Source: Nymphaea colorata
Lineage: Eukaryota > Streptophyta > Magnoliopsida > Nymphaeales > Nymphaeaceae
Assembly: GCF_008831285.2 (NCBI RefSeq)
Contig: NW_022204591.1
Coordinates: forward strand, 5,001 to 55,000
Length of the DNA stretch: 50,000 nt
Reading direction: 5' to 3'
The notes under the pieces are model-generated. The model worked only from the letters and a program-made list of their open reading frames with translations. It did not search any database and was not told where the DNA came from. Positions within the stretch are counted from its first letter, which is position 1, and every line of letters starts with the position of its first letter. A program made the position numbers and the translations under genes. Below are positions 10,611 to 21,409 of the stretch, one piece after another.

Positions 10611-13600
10611 TGTTAGGATCGCACCGGTTGGCCTAAGAAAATCCGACCAATGCAATCCTAATCTTCCCAGGACCTTCTTGAGGCCTATTCTAAAAACCGA
10701 AAATCCTAAACAATTAAATACAGAATACTACCCGGCCGGACAGGACCCCGGCGCAAACCCAATAGGTAGGGAGATATAGGACGTGGTTAACCCTTCCAAA
10801 ACCTAACTACGGTTAGCCTACTACAAAAGAACTAAGGAGGTTGACGAGGCCTTACAAGCGTGAGCGATACAAATATGAATTCTCTCGCAACTCACTAACA
10901 AACCACGCAAACCACTGCTAACGGCCAAACCACACCCAACAAAAGCAAATAGGGAGGTAACGCTCCTTGTGGTCGTGTCTCGGGCGCAGTGCCCTCGAGG
11001 TACCTCACGGGGGAGCAGGGCCGAAACCAAGGCTAAAGCAAAACAGAAAGCAACTAAGATGCTGTCCTAAAACAAGCAAAAGCAAATTCCCGCCCGCGGC
11101 TACAAGGGGGATCAGGGGATTACCGGCCAAGGTAAACCTTGGCGTGGCTGGACAAGCACCCGAGGTGAGAACCAACCCTCGGGTATTGCAGCTTGCTGTT
11201 CAAGAAGGCCGGTTGAGGAGAGCCTCCTCGCTCACCTGCTGCACTATTCAGTCCGCTGGCCGAATGGTGCTGGGCGATGAACTCGCCGCTGAGATCCTGG
11301 CCACCGCGCCTGAGGAGGTGGCCGCTCGCTGCTGGCCGAGAGCTCGCGTTGTCACTGGACGCGCGTCTATCGGGTTGAAGCAGACGGCGGGCCGCCTGGA
11401 AGGAGCCGAGCGTCGGGATGCTTGCGGCTGCAGGCTGAAGAGATGCGGGCGGCGCGTGTGGCTGCCGATGTGGGTAGCGCTCGGCGCTGAGGACGATGAC
11501 CGCTGCCGGAGAGAAAGACGCAGTCGTGGCCGGAAGGGCCGCCTGTGTGCCGAGGGGGGCTGCTGCCGAGAAGACAGCGCCTACCTGCCTGCCGTCGATT
11601 ATGAATCGGCCACGCTCGCCGCGGGGTGCCGACGGTGAAGGTCGCGGCCGAGGCAAGGGGCCGGAGGAAGCCGGCGTAGCCTAGTCCTAACTAAGGCTGG
11701 GGTTGGCTCGGTTCGGCTGGGTTCTACTAGGTAGGCCGGTTTAGTCAAGATGGGCTCGGGTTGAGGTTGGCTAAGGAGGTTAAGGAAATAGGTTCGAAAT
11801 GGGTGACCTAGCTACGTGAGGCTTAAGCAAGGTGGTTTGGGTCGAGCCTAAGCTCGCGGATATGGTCAAAGTTGACCGAGTGAGGTCAGGGTTGACTAAG
11901 GTGGGTGGTTGACTAAGGGACCTAGCTGAGTGGGTCTGGGTTGATTGGGTCAAGGGACACTCGAGCTAGACTCAAGCCGACTAGGGTAGCTTGAACTTAA
12001 GAGGGGTCGGTGGCAGAGATGACCTAGCGTTGACTAAGGTTGATACAAGTGATGATGGTCTAGGTGGGTTCAGTCAAAAGGGTTGACCTAGGGCGAGGGT
12101 GGTGCGAGAGGTTGCCTAGAAGGATTCGGTTGACTTGGCTGGTCTTGCCAAGATGGTGCACCACGATCTTGCCACGTGGCAAGATCAACGACCGACAGAG
12201 ATCACGCGGAATTAATCACGCGTATAGGAGATGCGAGGAGGAGTTGCCTAATTGGTAGGGGAGAAGACTGAAATCGAATGAACCTGGACAGAATTCCAGG
12301 TCGATTCTCTTGATCTCTCGAGAGTTCTCAACAAGGCTGGGATGGCGCCACGTGGAGAGATGAGGGGCTAAGATTTGACGCGGTAAGGGGGTGGAGACGA
12401 ATGCGGCAAGGAGATGACGACACTCTAGGGGTTTCCTAAAACAGCTAAGGCAAGAGGCTATCGGGTGACTGCGTGGAGCGAGCTGGGCGTTGCGTCAAAA
12501 CGCGTGGGACCCAGCTAGATCGCGAGGGGAGATGCTGGCTGAGGTGACTGATGGAGGTCGCTCGGATGGTCGACACCTGGCAGGATGGAGGGCTGAGGCG
12601 TTCTCGGATTAGGGTTGACTCTAATGAAGAATGCGAGGAAGCAATGGGGAGCGGCGGCTACGGAATTGACCTAAATGATTGGCAGCTCGGGATCCTAGGG
12701 CGATCACGAGCAGGGACACGTGGGAGGCTGGGGTGATACGAAGTTGGGAGCTGGCAAGATGGTGACACGTGGCTGAAATCGATGGACAAGAAGGAAACAC
12801 GAATACTAACCTTAGCGACGACCGGCGGCAAGGCTGAGACGAATTCTCCACGTGCGGCGGCTAGGGTTTTGACCTCGTTCCCTTTGTCCAAATTGCCCCT
12901 TCTTCCGACTGAACAGCACCCTTGAGGCGAAGGTATCCTGGTCTGATTACGCCGGAATTAATGGTGCTGACCGGAAGTTGCAGGGAACGCCAGAAAACTT
13001 CGAGTTCCGACGAAAGGGCGATCTTGAGTTCCGCCCGAGCGATAACGCCCAAATTCGATTATGTGATAAGGGATGAATCGAGCCGGAACTTGTAGTCCAG
13101 GCCCACACTTCCGCTCGGTCCACTCCAATACAATCCGATTAGGACTAGGGACTGTTCGGAAATTCCCCAAACCGTGTGAAATACCCTTTTTGATAGACTG
13201 CCTTCTCTTTCTCGAAGCCGACTCTCGGGTATGCCGAGGGAGGGCCACCGAAATCAAGGAGCATATACCAAAGGCGATTTCTCACAAGACTTGGCGAAAA
13301 GCACGAAAATCTCAAGTACTAACCTCTTTGTCGATATTGAAGCCGAGGTAAACCGCGCCTTCAATCTTCCTTGTTCCAGCTTCAGCCTCTCCACTTCTTC
13401 GTGTTCAAGAAGAGGGCACCGAATCTAGACTTGCTTTATGCTAGGGGATGTATCGTGGACAAGGGAGGGACCGCCGCCGTGGGGAAGAGATCCGCCGATG
13501 CCGTGCTGCCTTATGCCGGTGTCTAAGGATTTTGGCTCTTCAAGGACAGGATTTGGGGAGGTTGGAAGCGCCTTGGAGGTAGAGGACGCGAGGGGGAAGA

Positions 13601-13732
13601 AGACGCCAGGCTCGGGTGAGCAAGGTGGGAGACGAGAAGGAGAGGGAGAGACCTCGAGAGAGGAGAGAGAAGAAAATGCGACAAATGTCTTCCTTGATCA
13701 AAAATTGCATACAATGTACAAGATCCAAAAAG

Positions 13733-13740
13733 TATATATA
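13733..13740 (-). promoter_or_regulatory. TATA-like element, element C LTR
   Basis: TATATATA lies at the position matching the TATA-like stretch of the A/D/F LTRs. This copy is in the 3' LTR; the corresponding part of the 5' LTR has been lost. Confidence 0.5.
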
Positions 13741-13953
13741 CAAGATGAATTGAAGCGGGTTTACTCTACCTAACCCGCGCTAGATCTAATCCAAAACACA
13801 TTGCACCGAACACATCCCGCTCGGCCTAGGTCTCGAGTTCAAAACTCGTTATTGGCAAAGAATGTTTAAGTGCGAAAGCAAAGACTGAAATTGACTAAGT
13901 GCTGGAAGGAAACGAGCGGCCTAGCGCCTAAGCTCGAAAATCAAACGAATCGT

Positions 13954-14006
13954 CCCTGAGCCTTGTGAGCCCAGGGCGGGGACCTCGTGTGGGTTGCCGC
14001 CCACAC
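13954..14006 (-). other. Tandem RNA hairpins in U3 of element C
   Basis: In the sense (minus) RNA hairpin 1 (13954-13976) pairs over nine positions, seven Watson-Crick and two G-U, despite several base changes from element A. Hairpin 2 (13987-14006) keeps the 7-bp stem GTGTGGG/CCCACAC with a changed loop. Confidence 0.7.
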
Positions 14007-14079
14007 TTCGGTTAGATGCGCATGGGCTAAGTCTGTTTGACTTAGCCAATTGCCTAGGATTCTAGGTCTTAGAATCGGC

Positions 14080-17000
14080 TCAAGCGTCTAGGTTGACCGG
14101 ACTCACATTAGAGGTTAACTTGACTAACTCGGTGAGTTCAACATTTAGTTCAGAAACGTCTTGAAGCCTATCCGGTTTGAGCACCTCTTCGGACTTGGTT
14201 GCTCCTCCCACTCCTCCCGCTGCAACCTGCATTGGTGCTGCTTCAACATCTTGAGTTGAGTTGGCGACGTGCTCCGTGGTCTGGGCCCACAACTCAGACG
14301 CCTTGCGTTTCAGCCGGCTAGGTCCGGCCTGCTCTGTCGGCCTTGGGTCGGGACCATGAGATTGGTCCGTAACAGATTCCCCCTCCCTAAATTGCGCTTG
14401 TCCTCGAGCGCTAGAAGAGGGGAAGCGGTTGATTACTGACCCGAACTCTTCCCAAGAAGTTCCTTGATCTGGGCCCTCCCATTCCACGAGTACCTCATGC
14501 CTCGTCCTACCTTGGCGTTGGGCGTATCTGTGCTTTAAGATACGGTAGGGTGTTGGCAGTTGTTCCGGCATCTGCTCTATCATCGTTGGTACATCCCCAT
14601 GATGCGGCTTAAGCCGTGTAACATGGAATACGGGGTGTACTAAAGCTGCTCTTGGAAGGCCTAACCTGTAGGCTGCCTTTCCAACCTTTTGTAGTACCGG
14701 ATATGGACCATAATAGCGAGGTAACAGTTTTGAGTAGGGCTGGCCCATCAACGACCTCTGCTTTAGAGGCAACCTCTTCAGCCACACATACTGGCCCACT
14801 TCGAATTCGCGGTCTTTCCTACCTTTGTTATACACTTGTCTCATGCGGTTCTGCGCCTTGGCGATATTTTGCTTGAGTGCATCTAGCACTTCTTCACGTG
14901 TGCGCAGTTCACAGTCAATTTGGTCGTCTTCAGCTGTGCCTCCTTCATACCTTGGTATAGCAGGAGGAGGGAACCCGTATACACCCTCGTATGGGGTCAT
15001 GCCTGTGGACGAATGCAGACTAGTGTTATACGACCATTCTGCCCATGGTAAAAATTTTACCCATGTATTTGGTCGTTCTCCCGCGAAGCATCTCAGGTAG
15101 GTCTCTAGAGACCGGTTCACGATTTCGCTCTGACCATCTGTCTGTGGATGGTGGGCTGTGCTGAAGTTAAGCGTCGTACCCATTAACTTCATATACTCCT
15201 GCCAGAACGTACTGAGAAAGATTGAGTCACGGTCGCATACGACCGACTGTGGCATTCCGTGGAGCTTGCCAATAAATTCTTGGTACACGCTGGCCACCAT
15301 TGGCCCTTGATATGAACGTGGCAAGGGAGCGAAGTGGCTATACTTGGTGAGTCTATCTACTACCACAAGCACAGCTTCCTTGCCTTCAGAGCGGGGCATG
15401 GCGTCTATGAAATCCATGGTTACATCGGTCCATGGTTTCGTGGGTATGGGGAGGGGATTCAAGTGACCTGGAGGCTTGATTGCCTCGTATTTCTCCCTCT
15501 GACATACCACGCACTTTCTGATGTAACGTTGTACGTCCGCCTTCATCCCGCGCCACCAAAACTGGGCTTTTATTCTGCCAAGGGTTTTTGAAACCCCCTC
15601 ATGACCTGCGGCTGGAGTGTCATGGAAGTGTTGCAAGAGTTCTTGCTTAAGCCCAGAGTTAGGAGGAATCACTGCGCGATTCTTCCTAAATAAGAGATTC
15701 CCTCTGACCGTGTACAAGGGGATAGATCCGGGATTCTGTTCTACTGATGCTCGAATTAACCTCAAGGATTGATCTTCTTGCTGCTCTTGGGTTAATCGTT
15801 CCCATATATCCGTCTCTACCACAGAGAGCGTCATGAACTGCTCAGTCAAACGGGAAAGAGAATCTACCGCTGTGTTATCCGGACCTTTCTTATACTCAAT
15901 CTCAAAATCGTATCCTAGCAGCTTGGTCAGCCAACGCTGTTGGGTAGGCGTGGATACTCTTTGTTTGAGCATGTATTTTAACGAATTCTGGTCCGTTTTG
16001 ACTACAAATCTGCGCCCTATCAGGTAAGGCCGCCACTTTTCAACTGCCAATACTATCGCTAAGAGCTCTTTCTCGTATGTAGAAAGAGGTTTTGCCCTAC
16101 TGGTTAGGGCCTTTGACATATAGGCGATAGGATGGCCCTCTTGACTCAAGACGGCTCCGACTCCAACATCACAAGCATCTGTCTCGATTGTAAATTGTTT
16201 GTTGAAGTCCGGTAGGGTAAGCACTGGCGCAGTCATAAGGGCATTTTTCAACTTATCAAAGGCTGCCCTAGCCTTATCTGACCATTGAAAGGCTCCTTTT
16301 TTTAACATCTGGGTTAAGGGTTGAGCTATTAGCCCGTAACCTTGGATGAAGCGCCTGTAGTAGCCCGTAAGGCCTAGAAAGCCTCTGAGTCCTTTCAGAT
16401 CCTTAGGCAGTGGCCATCTTTGCATGGCGTCCAATTTTTCGGGGTCTGCCCGAACCCCTTGTTGGCACACGATGTGCCCAAGATAACCAATGCTCGGTTG
16501 TCCAAAGCTGCATTTGGACCGTTTTGCATACAGTTGGTTATCACGTAGCACCTGAAGAGCTGTTGCAAGGTGCTTCTCATGCAATTCCTCTGTCTGACTA
16601 TATATAAGAATGTCGTCGAAGAAGACCAATATAAAATCTCGGAGGTATTGACGAAAGACATCGTTCATGCACCTTTGAAATGTTGCCGGTGCGTTAGTTA
16701 GACCGAAGGGTATAACGAGGAATTCGTAGTGCCCGTCATGTGTCCTGAATGCCGTTTTGGGGACGTCATCCTTACACATTCTGATTTGATGGTAGCCGGC
16801 TCTCAAGTCTATCTTGGAGAATATGGTCGCTCCGGCTAGCTCATCCAACAACTCATCTATGACAGGAATAGGATGCCTGTCCTTTACCGTGGCTTCGTTC
16901 AGGGCGCGGTAATCAATACAAAAGCGCCATGTATTATCCTTCTTCTTCACGAGTAAGACTGGAGAAGAGAAAGGACTGCTGCTAGGCTGAACTATGCCAC

Positions 17001-19301
17001 TCTCTAACATCTCTTTAACCAGACGCTCTATTTCGGCCTTCTGGTTATACCCATATCTGTAGGGCCTCACATTGACCGGTTCGGCCCCTTGAGTCAAGAT
17101 GATTCGATGGTCGTAGGATCGAGGAGGAGGTAGTCCTTTTGGCTCTTCGAACAAATCCTCATATCGGTCCAACACCGACTGTATCCGTGGAGGCACAATC
17201 TCTTCGTGCTCTTCTCTAGATGGCACATCCGTAGCTAGTGCCATCACCCAACACGCTGGTTGTTCTGCCTCTATAGCTCGTAAGGCAGCCTTGGGACGTG
17301 TAATGCTCGTGATGCCTTGTAAGGTCATCGGCTCATCTTCTCCGTCGGGCGTGAAGGTCATGCTAAAATTCTTCACGTCCCATGATATGATACCCAAGGT
17401 AAAGAACCAGGGCATTCCGAGAATCAAATCCACTCCGTCGAGTGGAATAACCAAGAAATCAATTTTGAAGGGCTTTTTCTTGATGACGACTTCCATATTC
17501 TTCCCTTCGTTAAGGCATTTCAGCCTTAGGCCCCCTCCCACGACTATTGTTTGGGGCTGGCTGGATTCCAAAGGCACCTTACATTTTCTTGCAGCCTCCT
17601 CTGTTAGGAAGTTTCGTGTGGCGCCGTTATCCAACAAAATAAGGATCTTTTTGCCGTTGATCCTCCCAAACACACGGAATGAGTTGGGCTTGTTCGGGTC
17701 TTGCATTGAGTGAAGAGACTCGGCCTCTGTGGGTTTCTCTTCCTTGGCGGGAGTCTCTTCCTTGGCTATTTCTTTTTTCTTCTCGGTCTTTTTAATTCTG
17801 CGCTTTTGAATTACTTCTTCCTCTGAAGAGGACGAGCTGGACTCGTAGGAAGCGCTGGAGGATGAGTCACTATCTGTACACGAGCTGGACTCCTCATCAC
17901 TTATCACTTGTACCCTAAAGTAGGCTGGGCACTTGTGATATTTGTCCCATTTACCCTCACATCTATAGCACAGACCTTTGCGTCTGTATTCCTCAATTTG
18001 TTGAGGCGCGAGGTAGCGTAGGGGCGGTTTCTTGCCTTGCCCTTGATTGGAGTTCTGGTAGGGCCGTGGTTCGTTCCCTCTTTTGTAGGGAACTATCTCC
18101 TTTCTAGTGTTACGAGAAGCACAGGGATAGGAGCTTCGTTTCCTCTGTTTATCAAATTTATGAGCCTTTTTCTCGGCTCTTTTTTCCTCGATTCTCTCTT
18201 CGTATAGACGGGCCATGGCTATGCATTCTTCCAACTTTTCAAAGCGATGAATTTTCATCTCTCGCTTTATGTCATTTCTAAGGCCTCCTTTAAAAGCGCC
18301 GATGAGGGCCTTTTCAGGCCACCTGACCATGCTCGCTAGACGCTCAAACTGCTTTTGTAGGCTGGCACGGTAGTGGTCTGGACCAAATTCTTTAAGTCCT
18401 CATCGTAGTCAATGAATGTTGAGTCCCCAAATTGGAGTTGGAGACTGGCCTTATACTTCTCCCAGGTTTGCTCTTCATTATTGTGATTAAACCACAAATA
18501 ATGCGTTGTAGCTTCTCCTGTCATGTTGGCCGTAGCTATCTCAATCCATTCTGCCTCGGGAACGTGGTGACAAAGGAAGTATCGCTCTGCCATGAAGAGC
18601 CATTCGCGCAAGTGTTCCCCATTGAACTTAGGAAACTCATATCAGACTGAGGGTGTCCGACGCTCTTCTTGCCTTTGGTGGAATCGAGACCCTCTTCTTT
18701 GACGAGCTGGAGACTCGTCTTGCTCCCCTTCGGACGTGAGCTCGACTCGGTTTTGGCTATGGTGTCCAAATCATGGTGCTCGAGGAGTCCTATCATCGTA
18801 GGCATCCTGTTGATGCCTGCCTTGAGGAGGCGCCATGGTATTGCGTCGACCTCCTTCTGTACTCGTCCCAATATGAGAGATGTTATTGGGATCGACCTCA
18901 GTGTCGGTTTGGTAGTTTGGTGCAACTAACAAACCCTTACCCTTATCTGGGCGTGTATTCGGGCCCTGAGTAGCCCTCTCTGTGCCTTGTTGCTGGTTTG
19001 AGGTTAGAACCCTAAACATTGCTCGTACTTCATCCATTTCGTTCTGTTGTTTCCTCCTCATTTCGGCTAAGTCTTTGTGGAGTTCGCCGAATTGCCTCTC
19101 TATATCCCTCCGTCTATGGTTTTCGGCCTTATCCATGTCTCTACGATACTGGCCGAATTCTCGCTCAAGGTTGCCTAGATGGTTAATAGTATGCTCGGAC
19201 ATCTCCATGTTGGAAGCCCTATGAGCGACCTCTTGAGGGTCCGAAGTGGTTTCCTCAAGCACGGGCTCGTCGGGGTTCAAGTTTTTCTTCGACTTGGCCA
19301 T
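14080..19301 (-). pseudogene. gag-pol: Element C gag-pol polyprotein, two stops and a frameshift in gag
   Basis: The start is placed at the MAKSKK methionine (19301), matching the other copies; an upstream in-frame ATG at 19337 adds 12 unconserved residues. Gag is broken by two in-frame TGA codons (18771-18773 and 18642-18644), each where D has Arg, and by one missing base in a T run near 18353-18356. From 18330 to 14080 the frame is open for 1,416 codons: the zinc knuckle CYRC...HKC, protease LLDNGAT, RT with FFDD, RNase H, integrase HHCC and DDE motifs, and the chromodomain. It ends inside the 3' LTR. The enzyme part is intact by eye, but translation from the gag start is blocked. Both stops fit CGA-to-TGA decay at methylated CG. 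Confidence 0.94.
14375..14388 (-). other. Polypurine tract of element C
   Basis: The minus strand reads AGGGAGGGGGAATC just before the LTR start TGTTACGG, identical to element A and again inside the pol frame. Confidence 0.92.
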
Positions 19302-19862
19302 TAGTAAAATCTGGTTGGACCAGCGCCAAGGATGCACTATGCTAAGGAAATCCTAACTACGAAAATCCAAAAATTGTCTACACTGCCACTCTTAAGACTG
19401 AAATCCAATTAGAAGACTAGCTGCCACTCTCAAATCTGCCCACGCTGCCGCTGCTCAAGCTGCCGCGCGTGAGACCTAAGGCGAGGGAGACGGGTTGGCC
19501 CGCCTAATGCCGCACTTCGCCTAAGTGCCTCGGCAATCACACTTCGCTCTCGGCCGGGCTCAAAGAGCCTAAACCACCGCACTCTCCTAGTGCCTCGGTG
19601 ACGCACCTCGAGCTGGGCTGCCCTCGGGTGTACAAGGAGTACAACCCTACACTTGCCAAGAGTGGACAAGCGAAGCCTAGATCTACGCAACTAAAGAAAC
19701 CGTGGCTGGACTCTGACTGCTATACTGACACTAGAAAACCCAAATCTGAAAAGAAGACCTCTGAAATAATCAGAAAACCACAAGAAATCCGCTGGCACTG
19801 CCCGTTGATGTCGACGCTGCGAAGGTCCAAGTGCTCAAACTGACGGATATTCCTCAAGAGGC
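19302..19862 (-). other. Element C untranslated leader
   Basis: This gene-free leader between primer site and gag has diverged from A/D/F. Acceptor-like ends TTTTCGTAG (intron end 19357) and TTCCTTAG (19342) lie 40-55 nt before the gag ATG. No conserved frame is seen. Confidence 0.75.
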
Positions 19863-19874
19863 ACTCTGATACCA
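19863..19874 (-). other. Primer binding site, tRNA-iMet, element C
   Basis: The minus strand reads TGGTATCAGAGT, matching initiator tRNA-Met except for the last base, 2 nt from the LTR. Confidence 0.93.
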
Positions 19875-19876
19875 AT

Positions 19877-21409
19877 TGTTAGGATCGCACCGGTTGGCCT
19901 AAGAAAATCCGACCAATGCAATCCTAATCTTCCCAGGACCTTCTTGAGGCCTATTCTAAAAACCGAAAATCCTAAACAATTAAATACAGAATACTACCCG
20001 GCCGGACAGGACCCCGGCGCAAACCCAACAGGTAGGGATATACAGGACGTGGTTAACCCTTCCAAAACCTAACTACGGTTAGCCTACTACAAAAGAACTA
20101 AGGAGGTTGACGAGGCCTTAGAAGCGTGAGCGATACAAATATGAATTCTCTCGCAACTCACTCACAAACCACGCAAACCACTGCTAACGGCCAAACCACA
20201 CCCAACAAAAGCAAATAGGGAGGTAACCCTCCTTGTGGTCGTGTCTCGGGCGCAGTGCCCTCGAGGTACCTCACGAGGGAGCAGGGCCGAAGCCAAGGCT
20301 AAAGCAAAACAGAAAGCAACTAAGATGCTGTCCTAAAACAAGCAAAAGCAAATTCCTGCCCGCGGCTACAAGGGGGATCAGGGGATTACCGGCCAAGGTA
20401 AACCTTGGCATGGCTGGACAAGCACCTGAGGTGAGAACCAACCCTCGGGTATTGCAGCTTGCTGTTCAAGAAGGCCGGTTGAGGAGAGCCTCCTCGCTCA
20501 CCTGCTGCACTATTCAGTCCGCTGGCCGAATGGTGCTGGGCGATGAACTCGCCGCTGAGATCCTGGCCACCGCGCCTGAGGAGGTGGCCGCTCGCTGCTG
20601 GCCGAGAGCTCGCGTTGTCGCTGGACGCGCGTCTATCGGGTTGAAGCAGACGGCGGGCCGCCTGGAAGGAGCCGAGCGTCGGGATGCTTGCGGCTGCAGG
20701 CTGAAGAGATGCGGGCGGCGCGTGTGGCTGCCGATGTGGGTAGCGCTCGGCGCTGAGGACGATGACCGCTGCCGGAGAGAAAGACGCAGTCGTGGCCGGA
20801 AGGGCCGCCTGTGTGCCGAGGGGGGCTGCTGCCGGGAAGACAGCGCCTACCTGCCTGCCGTCGATTATGACTCGGCCACGCTCGCCGCGGGGTGCCGACG
20901 GTGAAGTCGCGGCCGAGGCAGGGGGCCGGAGGAAGCCGGCGTAGCCTAGTCCTAACTAAGGCTGGGGTTGGCTCGGTTCGGCTGGGTTCTACTAGGTAGG
21001 CCGGTTTAGTCAAGATGGGCTCGGGTTGAGGTTGGCTAAGGAGGTTAAGGAAATAGGTTCGAAATGGGTGACCTAGCTACGTGAGGCTTAAGCAAGGTGG
21101 TTTGGGTCGAGCCTAAGCTCGCGGATATGGTCAAAGTTGACCGAGTGAGGTCAGGGTTGACTAAGGTGGGTGGTTGACTAAGGGACCTAGCTGAGTGGGT
21201 CCGGGTTGATTGGGTCAAGGGACACTCGAGCTAGACTCAAGCCTACTAGGGTAGCTTGAACTTAAGAGGGGTCGGTGGGAGAGATGACCTAGCGTTGACT
21301 AAGGTTGATACAAGTGATGACGGTCTAGGTGGGTTCAGTCAAAAGGGTTGACCTAGGGCGAGGGTGGTGCGAGAGGTTGCCTAGAAGGATTCGGTTGACT
21401 TGATTGGTC
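19877..21409 (-). repeat. Element C 5' LTR, U5 part only (left half of chimeric LTR)
   Basis: It is nearly identical to the C 3' LTR from TGTTAGGATC up to GGTTGACTTG at about 21402. After GGTC (21406-21409) the sequence follows the A/D/F LTR type. The C promoter, U3 and outer end are absent, so C has no 5' promoter of its own family. A 223-codon plus-strand open frame here (20233-20904) has no recognisable domain and is probably a GC-rich artefact. Confidence 0.92.

Larger units (their letters stand above)
10611..14374 (-). repeat. Element C 3' LTR, 3.76 kb
   Basis: It is bounded by TGTTAGGATC (10611) and CCGTAACA (14374), abutting the polypurine tract. It keeps the same internal plan as the A/D/F LTRs despite strong divergence: conserved U5 block, GC-rich segment, ten W-box cores (about 11740-12145), donor-like sites at 12810 and 13323, TATATATA at 13733-13740, and tandem hairpins at 13954-13976 and 13987-14006. 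Confidence 0.95.
10611..21409 (-). mobile_element. Element C: diverged Ty3/gypsy chromovirus, 5' LTR broken
   Basis: It has a complete 3' LTR (10611-14374), an internal region (14375-19876) and the first roughly 1.5 kb of a 5' LTR (19877 to about 21409) that is fused to element D. It belongs to a family clearly diverged from A, D and F in LTR, leader and Gag, while the enzyme domains stay close. Confidence 0.93.

Noticed and set aside
20233-20904. A 223-codon plus-strand frame in the C LTR, also at 10967-11638
   Set aside because: It falls in a GC-rich LTR block where long frames occur on both strands. It is Arg/Ala/Gly-rich without a domain, and opposite to element transcription.
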